From assembly GCF_019393635.1 (NCBI RefSeq), contig NC_057861.1:307597968-307661967 (forward strand): a DNA stretch of 64,000 nt, read 5' to 3'. This DNA comes from Dromiciops gliroides. Its lineage: Eukaryota; Chordata; Mammalia; Microbiotheria; Microbiotheriidae. Positions within the stretch are counted from its first letter, which is position 1; the number at the start of each line of letters is the position of its first letter. The position numbers were made by a program, and so were the translations under genes. This document shows positions 21,791-32,875 of this stretch, piece after piece. The notes under the pieces are model-generated. The model ran no database searches, was not told the DNA's origin, and saw nothing but the letters and a program-made list of their open reading frames with translations.

Positions 21791-21933
21791 TTTTTTTGTA
21801 GGGTAATGAGAGTTAAATGACTTGCCCAGGGTCACACAGCTAGTAAGTGTCAAGTGTCTGAGGCCTGATTTGGACTCAGGACCTCCCGAATCCAGAGCTC
21901 GTGCTTTATTCACTGCACCACCTAGCTTCCCCA
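21791..21933 (-). mobile_element. WSINE-type CORE-SINE
   Basis: Antisense full-length copy in L1 ORF2. TSD GATCAGATTAATT (21,778-21,790), with one mismatch at 21,934-21,946. Confidence 0.94.
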
Positions 21934-22771
21934 GATCAGATGAATTTAAAAGTGAATTCTAGCAAAACAATTAAGCCCAATACTATATAAACTACTTGGG
22001 AAATAGGTAAAGAAGGAATCCTAACACATTCATTTTATGAAACAAAGATGGTTTTGATACCTAAACCAGAAAGAGCAAAAACAGAGAAAAAAAATTATAG
22101 ATCAATTTCCCTAGAGAATATAGTTGCAAAAATTTTAAATAAAACACTAACAAGGAGATTATAGTAATATTATATAAAAATCATACATTATAACCAGAGG
22201 GTATTTATACCACAAATGCAGGGCTGGTTCACTATTAGGAAAACTATGGGCAAAATTAACCATATCAATAATAAAAACAACAAAAACACATATGATAATA
22301 TCAACATATACAAAAAAGCTTTTGAAAAAAATACAATACCCATTACTATTAAGAATTCAAGAAAGCCTAGGAAAAAGGAAGCCTTTGTTACAACGATAAG
22401 TTGTATCCATATAAAATCAAGAGCAAGCCTTATCTGTAATAGGGATAAAGTAGAAGCCTTCCCAATAAGTTCTGGCCTGAAGCACAGATGTTCATCATCA
22501 ACACTATTATTCAATATTGTTCTAGAAATGCTAGCTATAGCAATAAGAGAAGAAAAGGAAATTGAAGGAATAAAAACAGTCAATGAGGAAACCAAACTAC
22601 TACTCTTTTCAGATGACATAATGGTATACTTAGAGAACTCTTTAAAAATGAACTAAAAACCTACTTGAATCAATTAACAACTTTAGGAAAGTTGTAAGAT
22701 TTAATATAAACCCATTAGTATTTCTCTATACTATCAATAAAACCCAACAGGAAGAGATAGAAAGATAAACC
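21934..22771 (+). pseudogene. L1 ORF2 reverse transcriptase region
   Basis: This segment encodes the reverse transcriptase core of L1 ORF2. An uninterrupted frame of 146 codons (22,216-22,656) reads MQGWFTIRK, then LFNIVLEMLAIAIREEKE, then the catalytic block LLFSDDIMVYLE. The FADD box has become FSDD (22,606-22,617), and the CPLSP-like block is degraded to RCSSST. The frame has no ORF2 start and is embedded in a dead L1, so it is a remnant. Upstream (22.05-22.2 kb) the 'YR-I-SL-N' block is readable with frameshifts. Confidence 0.88.
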
Positions 22772-22926
22772 CTGGGGCAGCTAGGTGGCACAGTGGATGA
22801 AGTGCTGGCCCTCAATTCAGGAGGACCTGAGTTCAAATTCGGCCTCAGACACTTAACACTTACTAGCTGTGTGACCCTGGGCAAGTCACTCAACCCCAAC
22901 TGCCTCACCAAAAAAAAACAAAAAAC
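22772..22926 (+). mobile_element. WSINE-type CORE-SINE
   Basis: Full-length copy in L1 ORF2 with A-rich tail. A short TSD AAAGATAAAC stands at 22,761-22,770 and 22,927-22,936. Confidence 0.94.
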
Positions 22927-24092
22927 AAAGATAAACGCCATTTAAAATAATTGCAGACAATGTGAAATATGTGGAAGTCTACCTGCCAAGACAAACCCAG
23001 GGACTATATGAACACAATTATGAAACTTTTTTATAATTAAAGATAGTTATAAATAAAAAAATGGAAAATATTAATTGCTCGTGGGGAAGCTGAGGAAATA
23101 TAATAAAAATGACAATTCTACCTAAATTAATTTACTTATTCAATGCCATATGAATCAAACTGCTAAAGAAACATTTTATTGAGCTAGAAAAATTAGTAAC
23201 AAAAGTCATCTGGAAGAACAAAAGGTTAAGAATATCAAGGGAATCAATGAAAAAATATAAAGGAAGTTGGCCTAGCAGCACCAGATTTTAAAATATTACA
23301 AAGTGGTAATCATGAAAACAATCTGGCACTGGCTAAGAAATAGAGTTGAACAGATGAGGTACACAATGCACAGTAGTAAATGAGCATAGTAATCTGTACT
23401 TTGATTAACCCAAAGATCCAAGATCTTGGGACAAGAACTCAGGATTTGTCAAAAATTCCTGGGAAAACTGGAAAACTGTTTGGCAAAAACTAGGTATAGA
23501 CCACCATCTCACTCCATATAAGAAAATAAGGTCAAAATGAATGATTGATTTAGACACAAAGATATCAAAAAGAAATTAGAAGAGTATAGAAAATGTCATC
23601 ATTAATATTTACGGATAAGAGAAGAGTTTATGATCAAACAAGAGACAGAGAAGATCCCAGGAAGTAAAGTGGATAATTTTGATTATATGAAATTAAAAAG
23701 CTCTTGCAGTACCAAAATTAATGCAGCCAAAATTAGAAAGAAAGCAGAAAACCAGAGGAAACAAAAGGAAAAATAGTATGCTTTGCTGCAAGTTTTTCTG
23801 ATAAAGACCTTATTTCTCAAATATATAGGGAATTTATCCAAATTTATAAAAAATATGAGCCATTCCCCAGATGACAAATAGTCAAAATAAGAACAAGTAG
23901 TTTTCAGAAGAAGAAATCAAAGTAATCAATAGTCACATAAAAAATTACTCTAAATCACTGTTGATTAAAGAAATGCAAATTAAAACAACTCTGCGATACC
24001 ACCTCACACTTAGCAGATTGGCTAATATGATAGAAGAGGAAAATGACAAATTCTGAAGGGAATGTAGAAAAATTGGGACACTAATGCCACTT
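22927..24092 (+). pseudogene. L1 ORF2 C-terminal region
   Basis: Continues the same L1. Blocks reading EFIQIYKKYEPFP (near 23.83 kb) and KEMQIKTT followed by RYHLT (near 23.97-24.01 kb) correspond to the conserved C-terminal half of L1 ORF2. Stops and frameshifts are frequent. It breaks off at ACTAATG and resumes beyond the antisense insert at about 26,577. Confidence 0.82.
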
Positions 24093-24556
24093 TTAAAAAA
24101 TTAATAAAATTTTATTTTTTCCAATTGTATATAAAAACAATTTTAAGATTCTTTTTTATTTTGAGTTTAAATTCTCTCCCTCTCACCTTCCCTCTTTCCC
24201 CTCTTCCCTCCCTGAAATGGAGTGATATAGGTTGTATATGTGCAATCACATAAAACATATTTCCATCTTAGTCATGTGAAAGAAAACACAGACCAAAAAT
24301 AAAAACACAATTTGCACTCAGACTTCATTAGTTCTTTCTCTGGAGGTAAATCCCATCTTTTATCGCGAGTCCTTCAGAATTGTCTTGGATCATTATATTG
24401 CTAAGAATAGCTATGTTATTCACAATTGGACATCATATAATATTGCTGTTACTTTGTACAATGTTCTGTTTCTGCTCACTTCACTCTGCATCAGTTCATA
24501 TCAGTTTTTCCAGGGTTTTTTTTCTGAAATCATCCAGCTCATAATTTCTTTTCTTT
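24093..24556 (-). mobile_element. Antisense L1 3' end, first copy
   Basis: Reads as the complement of an L1 3' UTR and ORF2 end: AT-rich tail TTAATAAAATTTTATTTTTTC, a pyrimidine block TCTCCCTCTCACC, then TTGTACAATGTTCTGTTTCTG and CATCCAGCTCATAATTTCTT. It covers the same part of L1 as 24,560-25,075, so two antisense L1 3' ends lie in series. Confidence 0.75.
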
Positions 24557-26199
24557 TTTTAGCATTTTTTTTCAATTACATGTAAAGATAGTTTTCAACA
24601 TTCATTTTATAAGATTTTGAGTTCCAAATTTTTCTCCCACACTTTTTTTCCTCCCCTTCCTGAAGTCAGCAAGAAATCTGATATAGGTTATACATTACAA
24701 TGATGTTAAACATATGTCTACCTCAGTGATATTGTGAGAGAAGAATCAAAACAAAAGGAAAAAAACACAATCAAGAAGAAACAACAAAAACAACCAAAAA
24801 TTACCAACAACAACAACACTGAAAATAGTATGCTTTTATCTGCATTCAGACTCCATAGCTCTTTTTCTGGATGTGGAAAGCATTTTCCATTATGACTTTT
24901 TTGACATTGTCTTAGATAATTTTATTGCTGAGAAGTGTTAATTCTATTACAATTGATCATAACATAATGTTGATATTGTGTACAATGTTCTTTGAGTTCT
25001 GCTCATTTCATTCAGAATCAATTTCTGTGTCTTTCCAGGTTTTTCTGAAATCTGCCTGCTCATCATTTCTTATAGCATAACAGTATTCCATTACAATCAT
25101 ACACTACAACTTGTTTAGCCATTCCCCAACTGATGAACATCCTTCATTTTCCAATTCTTTGCCACAACAAAAAGAGTTGCTATAAATATTTTTATACAAA
25201 TAGGTCCTTTTCCCTTTTTCAAAAACATTCTCTGGGATACAGACCTAGACGTGGTATTGCTGGGTCAAAGGGTATGCATCGTTTTCGGGCATAGTTCCAA
25301 ACTGCTCTCCAGAAAGGTTCAATTACTTCACAACTACATCAACAATACATTAGTGTTCCAGTTTTCCCATATCCCCCCACACACATATTTATCATTTAAC
25401 TTTTTTGTCATATTAGGCAATCTAGATAATGGGTTGGTACCTCAGAGTTGTTTTAATTTGTATCTCTCCAATCAATAGTGATTTAGAGAATGTTTTCAAA
25501 TAATTATAAAATATTTTGATTTTTTTTCTTTTGAAAATACTTTCTTCTATCATTTGAGCATTTAGCAATTGGATAATGACTTGTATTCTTACAAATTTGA
25601 CTCAGTTCTCTCTATATCTGAGAAATGAGGCCTTTATCAGAGATGCTTGCCATAAAATTTTCCCCCAGTTTTCTGCTTTCCTTCTAATCTTGGCTAAATT
25701 TATTTTGTTTATGCAGAAACTTCGTAATTTAATAATCCAACTTATCCATTTTCCTCTTGTAATGCTCTTTATCTCTTGTTTGTTCATAAATTATGTCTTT
25801 ATCCATAGATCTGACAGGTAAACTATTCCATTTTAATTTATTCATCCTTTATGTCTAAATCATGTACATATTTTGACCTTATTTTGTTATATAAAGTCAG
25901 ATGTTGCTCTATTCCTAGTTTCTGCCAAATTGTTTTCCAGTTTTCCCAGCAGTTTTTCACAAATATTGAGTTCTTGTCCCAAAAGCTTAAATCTGGGTTT
26001 ATCAAATACTAGATTACTGTGGTCATTTTCTACTGTTTATTGTGTACCTAACCAATTCCACTGATCCACACACTCTTTTTCTTAGCCAGTACCAGACTGT
26101 TTTTATGATTACCACTTTATAATACAGTTTGAGATCTGATACAGCTAGCCCACCTTCCTTCACATTTTTTCTGAATTTCTTTGATATTCTTGACCTTTT
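24557..26199 (-). mobile_element. Antisense L1 3' half, second copy
   Basis: Complement of an L1 3' UTR (CAATTACATGTAAAGATAG, then GAGTTCCAAATTTTTCTCCC) followed by the ORF2 C-terminus. GGTATTGCTGGGTCAAAGGG near 25,253 is the antisense of the conserved L1 tail. The minus-strand frame 25,602-25,787 contains KWISWIIKLRSFCINK and RRKAENWGKILWQ, matching the L1 at 23.7 kb. It inserted into the sense L1 in the opposite direction; a CACTAATG word at both outer junctions is the probable TSD of the insert. Confidence 0.82.
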
Positions 26200-26348
26200 T
26201 TTTTTTTCTTTTAGTGAGGCAATTGGGGTTAAGTGACTTGCCCAGGGTCACACAGCTAGTAAGTGTTAAGTGTCTGAGGCCGGATTTGAACTCAGGTACT
26301 CCTGACTCCAAGGCCAGTGCTCTATCCACTGCGCCATCTAGCTGCCCC
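26200..26348 (-). mobile_element. WSINE-type CORE-SINE
   Basis: Antisense full-length copy inside the antisense L1. A perfect 15-bp TSD, TATTCTTGACCTTTT, lies at 26,185-26,199 and 26,349-26,363. Confidence 0.96.
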
Positions 26349-26576
26349 TATTCTTGACCTTTTGTTCTTCCAGATGAATTTTGTTATTTTTCTAGCTCTA
26401 TAAAATAATTTTTGGTAGTTTTATTGGTATGGCACTGAATAAGTAAATCAATTTAATCAGAACTATCTTTTTTATTATATTGGCTCAGTCTCCCCATGAG
26501 TAATTAATATTTTCCATTTGTTTACGTCTGGCTTTATTTGTGCAAAGTGTTTTGTAATTGTGTCCATATGGTTCCT
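26349..26576 (-). mobile_element. Antisense L1, continuation after SINE
   Basis: Resumes with CCAGATGAATTTTGTTAT and runs through GGCTCAGTCTCCCCATGAG (complement of ORF2) to the 5'-truncated end at CACTAATG. Confidence 0.75.
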
Positions 26577-26751
26577 CACTAATGAATTCTTGGTTGAGTT
26601 GTGAACTGGTCCAACCATTCTAGAGAAAAATTTAGAACTATTCCAAAGAGCTATAAATCTGTGTGTATCTTCTGACCCAGAAATAGAACCACTAGGTCTG
26701 TATTCCAAAGAGATCAAAGAAAAGGATCTAATTGTACAAAAAACATAACAG

Positions 26752-26819
<68 letters not shown>

Positions 26820-27030
26820 GATGGCAAAGCTGGGGATGCCCATAAACAACTGAGGAATGGATGAATTAGTTGTGGTATAAAATTGTGATGGAATGCTATT
26901 GTGCTATAGGAAATGACAAGCAGAATGGTTTCAGAAAAACCTGGGAAGACTTTTATGAATTAATGCAAAGTAAAGTGTACAGATCCAGGAGATCCTTGTT
27001 CATAGTAACAGTAATATTATATGATGATCA
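26577..27030 (+). mobile_element. Sense L1 ORF2 tail, resumed, with (GT)n expansion
   Basis: From AATGAATTCTTGGTTGAG the first, sense-strand L1 continues. GGTCCAACCATTCTAGAG encodes the LVQPF block of the ORF2 C-terminus. A (GT)n tract at 26,753-26,817 replaces the stretch that the related copy at 53.6 kb keeps as TTTTTGTGGTGGCAAAG. The tail then runs on through GGAATGCTATTGTGCTATA. Confidence 0.82.
26753..26817. repeat. (GT)n microsatellite inside L1
   Basis: About 32 GT units without interruption, grown within L1 ORF2-derived sequence. Confidence 0.97.
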
Positions 27031-27176
27031 GGGGGCCTCTAGGTGGCGCAGTGGATAAAGCACTAGCCCTGGATTCAGGAGGACCTGAGTTCAAATCCAA
27101 CCTCAGACACTTGACACTTACTAGCTGTTTGACCCTGGACAAGTCACTCAACCTTCATTGCCCCCCCCCAAAAAAA
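27031..27176 (+). mobile_element. WSINE-type CORE-SINE
   Basis: Full-length copy with a poly-C then poly-A tail. A perfect 15-bp TSD ATTATATGATGATCA lies at 27,016-27,030 and 27,177-27,191, within the L1 3' end. Confidence 0.96.
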
Positions 27177-27545
27177 ATTATATGATGATCAATTGTTTAA
27201 TGACTTTGATATTCTTAACAATACAACAATACTACATGATTGCAAAGAATTAATGATGAAAATTTCTACCCACCTGCAAAGATAGAACTGACAAAGTTGG
27301 AATGCAATTTGAAACATATTTTTTCACTTTATTTTTCTTGGGTGGGGTATATTTTATTTTGCAACATGTGTAATATGTAAATGTGTCTTGAATGAGTTCA
27401 CATGTATATTAGAAATAATATTGCTTACCTTCTCTAGGGGTAAAAAAGGGTGGGAGAAACAGAAATTAGAACTCAAAAATTTAAAAAAGATTTAAACTGT
27501 AATTGGAAATATTTAACAAAATAAATTAAATTTTATTTATAAAAA
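27177..27545 (+). mobile_element. Sense L1 3' UTR end
   Basis: Final part of the composite L1: GGGTGGGAGAAACAGAAATT, then TGTAATTGGAAATATTTAAC and an AATAAATTAAATTTTATTTA end. It is the counterpart of the antisense 3' ends at 24.1 and 24.56 kb. Confidence 0.78.
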
Positions 27546-27664
27546 GACATATGTGGCAAATTTATTCAATATCCTTGTTTTATCTGATTACCCCATTCTT
27601 GTAACATGCCATATCCTTATCTTGGAAAGCTATCTAATGCAAAAGTCTTCACATACTTATCATA

Positions 27665-27772
27665 TAGAATATCTATCTAACTATCCATCCATCCAACTAT
27701 CATCTATCTATCTACCTACATACCTATCATATATAGTATATGTATATATTTATGTGTGTGTATGTATATATA

Positions 27773-27804
<32 letters not shown>

Positions 27805-27806
27805 CT
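27665..27806. repeat. (ATCT)n / (TATG)n / (GT)n low-complexity
   Basis: CTATC and ATCC units, then alternating TATATG and TGTG steps. Confidence 0.9.
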
Positions 27807-28055
27807 TGCATGGCTATTCTAGACTTTCTTAAGATAACAAATCTATCTGATAGGTTAGGGAAATTCCACAATTAGAGTATCTTTGATAGACCTTAATATT
27901 TTGCAAATTTCACTGTTTATTCTCTGCCTTTAATCCAGAAGTCATAGTCAAGTTGCTACAAAAAGAAAAGATAATGGTGATGTTTAAAATTTCATTATAA
28001 TTTATGTTAGATAAATCAACGGAAAATCATTAAGTACTGGTCAATTGCTAAGTGG
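27807..28055. other. Unique sequence
   Basis: AT-rich sequence with no recognised repeat or ORF. Confidence 0.4.
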
Positions 28056-28175
28056 TGGCAAATTACTGTTTGCCAAACTATGTGATAAGAATTAGAGATA
28101 TAAATGCAAACAAACAAGACAAGCAAGTACTGGAGTCAAGAAGTTTATATTCCATTAGAGGAAGAAAAACCCATA
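28056..28175 (-). mobile_element. L2 3' end, antisense
   Basis: The antisense L2 3' pattern AGATATAAATGCAAACAAAC, then GGAGTCAAGAAGTTTATATTC, then CATTAGAGGAAG. Confidence 0.55.
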
Positions 28176-28344
28176 TAACTAAAATTGAAATATAGGGGAG
28201 TCAGGATGTTGCCTGACTGGAACATAACATAAGATAACATATAGGACTGAAGAGTCCTATACTGGGCCTGAAAATGACAGTGCTCTGCTTCCGGTGCCCG
28301 AATTAGCTTGACTTCATGCCTGGATGATAATTCATAGATAGAAA

Positions 28345-28725
28345 CATTACAATCCATTCAGACCAACATTTTCATTTTATATTTCAGGAAACTGAGACTG
28401 AGACTTGCCCAAAGCCATTTGAATAGTCATTTGTAGAGATCACACTAGAATCCTAGACTCCTAAATTTAATTTTGGTAATTCCAAATAAGAAATCATAAT
28501 CATTTACATTCTTGTAGCTTTTTAAGGTTTAAAAATATTTTTTCTCATAATAGCCCTGTGACATGGGTATATATTATCTCCATTTTGCAGAAGAAAAAGC
28601 TAATTCTCAGGAAAGTTAGGCAACTTGTACAAGGTCATTAAGTTGCTAAGTGTCTGAGGTGGGATTCCAGGTCAGGCCTTCTGATTCATATCTCAGTTTA
28701 CTTTCCATTACATCATGATGCCTTT
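28345..28725 (-). mobile_element. Two antisense MIR remnants
   Basis: The first copy (28,345-28,465) keeps TTCAGGAAACTGAGACTGAG followed by a TTGCCC block. The second (28,505-28,725) keeps CATTTTGCAGAAGAAAAAGC, AAGGTCATTAAGTTGCTAAG and TCTGATTCATATCTCAGTTT. Confidence 0.6.
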
Positions 28726-28879
28726 TTGAATGCATCACAGCTTTAAGGAAAAAATGAAATTAAACTTTATAGCTCCAATGTGATAAGACTCTGATGACTG
28801 GGAAAACCTCTGGAGCGGTACATGCTAGGTTCTTTCCTTTGACTACTTAGGGACCAATATTCTGCTTGCTTGCTTTGTC

Positions 28880-29520
28880 TTGTCCCCTTTCCTTTCTTTC
28901 ATACCATCACTGTTGATACTTAATTTCCTTCTATTTATTTGATATTTCACCCAGCATCTAGTATGGCTCTCTATTTGCAGAGAGTGTTGAATAAATGTTG
29001 AGATTGACTTTGAATGTTAAACAAAACAAATAGATAAGCATTTTAAGCCCTCTACCATCTGTCCTGTACCTTCTTCTCCTGTGTTACCTTCAACCCAGTT
29101 CAACAATATTCAATACACTGTGCTGGACTCTAGGGGGGAAAAGATACAAAGAAAAATCTTCCATTCTCTAGGAATGTGCCATTCCCCTATGCAAGCACTC
29201 AACACCAGTCCAACTGTTCTGGTCACTATTCTCAACACGCTTTTCATTTGCCTTTTGAGTCTGTTTCAAATGATATCCCTCTCTATTCATAATTATTAAA
29301 GTGTTTCTCACACTTAAAGACCTCTGAAGTCTTCCTAGGCTACCTCAGTAGAAATACTCTCTTCCATTTCTGAGCACCTGGAGAATTTATTATTTGTGTC
29401 ATTCATTTAGCACCTACAGACCCTCGCTGCAACTCCTTGTTCTACTTCAATAAACCTCTTGATATTCTTGTCTTGTCTGTACTCACTTTTTCTCTATTCC
29501 ATCTTTCATAACCACTGACA
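28880..29520 (+). mobile_element. L2-like LINE 3' pieces
   Basis: Recognised by CAGCATCTAGTATGGCTCTC and GAATAAATGTTGAG near 28.95-29.0 kb, then a pyrimidine-rich L2-like body ending CAATAAACCTCTTGATATTC. Strongly diverged. Confidence 0.45.
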
Positions 29521-29526
29521 AAGCAT

Positions 29527-29690
29527 ATAGATAGATAGATACACACATTTATACATATATACAGACATGCATATATATGCACACATTATACATATGTATA
29601 TATGTATATCCACATATAACCATATCTGTGTACATACATATATATGTATGTATGTGTATGTATTATGTATTATGTATGTGTGTATCCTCT
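29527..29690. repeat. (TATG/ATAC)n low-complexity
   Basis: Mixed GATA, TATATG and TGTA steps. Confidence 0.9.
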
Positions 29691-29694
29691 ACTT

Positions 29695-30295
29695 AAAATT
29701 GTCAAGAGCTCCTATTGCTTACCTAGTAAAATTCAAATTGCTTTGTCCAGGCTTCAAGGCCCTTCACAATCTGGTACCACTACCTTTCCTGCCTTATCCC
29801 ATATGCCTACCTTCCATACGCTCTACACTCCAGCCAAAATGAACTATTCATTATTCCTAAAACATGTCTTACATGTGAAATGGTGCATTATTGTTCTGAG
29901 TTTTCCCTGTTTTACTTTATTATAAGAAATCTCTCATTAAGTGGGCATAATGAATAAAGTTTTGTAATTAAAAAAATCCAAAACACATCAATAAAATTCT
30001 TGGGGGGGGGAGGGGAACGAGACAAAACTTTCCATTTTCTTCATTAACTCACACTGGAACTTCCTCTCCGTTTTCATTTCCTTTAACACCCAACTCAAAT
30101 GCCAATTTCTATATGAAGCCTTCCCTTACCCCATTTGTAATGATAAGGCACACTCAAACATTGCTTTGTTTTACTTGATAACATATCATGTATTTTAATT
30201 ATCTATAGTACCAGTGTTATCTCTCTACCTTCCCCCCACCACCACTCCTTACTGTGGCTAGTAGAATGTCTTTTAAGTAGTAAATACCCAAGAAT
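29695..30295 (+). mobile_element. L2 LINE 3' half
   Basis: Sense L2 ORF2 end and 3' UTR: GCTTCAAGGCCCTTCACAAT, CCTTCCATACGCTCTACACT, then AAATGCCAATTTCTATATGA and GAAGCCTTCCCTTACCCC. About 140 bp in the middle (29.9-30.04 kb) do not match L2 and contain a nine-G run at 30,002-30,010. Confidence 0.7.
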
Positions 30296-30299
30296 CATT

Positions 30300-30980
30300 T
30301 GTTCTTATAGAAGTATCAGGTGGAAGTGAAGATATCCTAAAATTGGCGAAATGCTACAAAGGAAAAGCTAACTACTATCTATTCAATAAAACACAGTTAT
30401 ATGCTTATAACAAAATAAATTAAATTATTTAAATATTAGCTGGATTCAATGGACTAAAATGATTTCTGCTCTTAAAATAATTAATATGAAATACAATGAA
30501 AATGTAATTTAATAATAGGAAACATATTAGTAAATACATCTGTAAAAGGAGCACAAACAGGCAAAAAAATTAACAAATCCCAAATAAATATTTTTGGTTT
30601 ATTCAGTGCCATCTGCCAACTCTGTCATCTTTTCTAGGTGCTATGAAACATTCCATCCCAATTAGCATTGTGATATTAAAGTAGAAGTAGCATATTAATT
30701 CAGAAAACATGTGGACTAAAAAGAAAAATTAAGTTATTATGTTGGGTATTTTGGGGGCTCAACACTATCCCTAAGTAGAATCATGAAAAATCTCTCATTC
30801 CTTCCAAGTCTCCCTTTTTTCTGCCTTGATGATATCTTTTCTCTTTGTAGTAAGCTCATGCTATTTTCCTGCTGATACTTTCTTTAAAAAAATAATATGG
30901 AATTCAAAGAAGAAAAGATTGATAATTTAAAATATTTTTAAAAAACAGTATAGTTTCTTGAAAGCTTTTCCCCCATAAAT
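30300..30980. other. Unique AT-rich sequence
   Basis: No ORF of note and no recognised repeat. Confidence 0.45.
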
Positions 30981-31060
30981 TCATTCAATGAACAACTATC
31001 AATTGACTACTATGTGAAAAACACTATGCCATACCAACATTTTACTATGAATAACCTCTA
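30981..31060 (-). mobile_element. L2 3' end, antisense
   Basis: ATTCATTCAATGAACAACTA, CTACTATGTG and a CACTATGCC word match the antisense L2 3' end. Confidence 0.5.
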
Positions 31061-31480
31061 CAACATGACCAGTGAGTGAAGTCATCCAACCTGCAGTTGT
31101 AGACTTCTTGTGACTGAGAGCCCACTGCCTCATAAGCTGTCCATTCTACTTGGGAATAGTTCTAACTCTTTATTTATTTATTTGTTTGTTTGTGGTTTTT
31201 TTTTCGGTGGGGCAATGAGGGTTAAGTGACTTGCCCAGGGTCACACAGCTAGTAAGTGTCAAGGGTCTGAGGCCGAATTTGAACTCAGGTCCTCCTGAAT
31301 CCAGGGCTGATGCTTTATCCACAGTGCCATCTAGCTGCCCCTCTAGCTCTTTTTAAAGTCCTCTGTCCTACTTTCATATTTTATTTTCCTTTTCTTACAT
31401 TAAGCCTTAATTTGGCTCTTGACCAGCTCCATCCAGAAGTTTTCCAGGGGAATCTAGACATTTCATCAGGGACACAGTAG
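31061..31480 (-). mobile_element. CR1/L3 LINE 3' end, split by a SINE
   Basis: Plus-strand words GCCTCATAAGCTGTCCATTC, then (after the SINE) CATTAAGCCTTAATTTGGCT and CAGCTCCATCCAGAAGTTTT, resemble the antisense of a CR1-clade 3' region. Confidence 0.5.
31173..31341 (-). mobile_element. WSINE-type CORE-SINE
   Basis: Antisense full-length copy; its tail has grown to (TTTA)n(TTTG)n. TSD TCTAACTCTTT (31,161-31,171), with one mismatch at 31,342-31,352. Confidence 0.94.
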
Positions 31481-31706
31481 AAAAGTTCAAATTAAGGTAT
31501 GAATCAGAATTGATAACTAGTGGGACCTCTTCTAAGTCCAAAAGTCTATCATTTTCTAACATAAAAACTATGGTTTTAACAAAAAAAATTAGATTAAAAT
31601 GACAAAGGATTTATGGGAGAAATATCAAATAATAACACATAGAGGAGTTTCGGGGCATTGAAGGGTATTCCCAAGTCCCTAAAATATTTCATATGTCTAA
31701 TCAGCT

Positions 31707-31770
31707 TGTCTACTACATATGTATGTGTGTATGTATGTGTGTGCATATATATATATATATATTAATTTGT
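31707..31770. repeat. (TATG)n(TA)n low-complexity
   Basis: ATGTATGTGTG steps followed by about ten TA units. Confidence 0.9.
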
Positions 31771-31995
31771 GTATGTATTTCATTATTTTGATTCATGTTT
31801 TAGCAGAATCTTTAGCTAGGACTTTATATGTACATGTGTGTGCATTGTGTGTTCTCTCTATATATCAAACATAAATCAGCCTCTCTGAAACTCCTGCCCT
31901 TTGTTCCTGGTTTTGCTCTCTGGGGTCAGAAGTAAGAAACTTAATCCCTCTTGCAGAAGACAGCTGTTTAAATGCTTTAAAATAGCTATCGCATC

Positions 31996-32140
31996 GGGGC
32001 AGCTAGATGGCACAGTGGATAGAGCACCGACCCTAGAGTCAGGAGTACCCGAGTTCAAATCCAGCCTCAGACACTTAACACTTACTAGCTGTGTGACCCT
32101 GGGCAAGTCACTTAACCCCAATTGCCTCACTAAAAAAAAA
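31996..32140 (+). mobile_element. WSINE-type CORE-SINE
   Basis: Full-length copy in the CR1/L3 element. TSD AATAGCTATCGCATC at 31,981-31,995, with one mismatch at 32,141-32,155. Confidence 0.96.
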
Positions 32141-32454
32141 AATAGCTATCACATCTCCTAGATTCTCTTCTCCAGGTTAAAAGGGTGCCTTCAAAATAAT
32201 CCTCAGACAATACATTCTCACCATCATGGCAGTCCTCTTTTGGTCAGATTCCAGCTTGTCTGTCTTTCTTAGAATGTAGTGTTCCAGAAATGGACCGAGT
32301 TATGTAGATGTGCTCTGGGTAGGGCAGAGTATAAATGAACTGATATTACCTCACTTATTTATTCTGGAGATATGCTCCATTTAATGTAGTTTAAGATAGC
32401 ATTAACTTTTTTTTTTTAAACTTCCATGTCCCACTGTTGATTCATATGGAAAAA

Positions 32455-32875
32455 CTCACCAAAGTCACCACCAGAAAACTCATCATCATGGAGATTATAT
32501 CAGCTTTGCTTCTTACACCCCAACAATACCCCTCAGTTGCTTCTACCTCTCTGACTAGGGAGCTGAAGGGTTGAGCAAAGAATTTCTTTGATTACTTCCC
32601 TTTATAGACAGTTCAACATGCCAGATATCTCCTGATTTGCCACCACCTGTTCTGATTGGTTTCATCTCTACCATCATATTCAACATACTTACATGCCAGC
32701 TACCCCCTGGCAAGCTGTCCCACTTCAGCTTCCTTTTGTGTATTGTCTTCCTCATTCAATTGTAAGCTACTTGAAGGCAGAGAATCTTTCCTCTCTGTTA
32801 TTTGTATCCCCAGCACGTAGCACTATAACTGGCACATAGTAGTTGCTTCATAAATGTTTATTGTATTATATATGG
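32455..32875 (+). mobile_element. L2-type 3' end inserted in CR1/L3
   Basis: Ends with the L2 signature TTGTAAGCTACTTGAAGGCA, TTGTATCCCCAGCACGTAGC and GGCACATAGTAGTTGCTTCA. The upstream 250 bp (32,455-32,700) are less certain. Similar TCATATGGA and ATATATGGA words at the two sides may mark the insertion point. Confidence 0.65.

Noticed and set aside
22188-22619. Minus-strand ORF of 143 codons
   Set aside because: It is the shadow of the L1 reverse transcriptase frame on the opposite strand.
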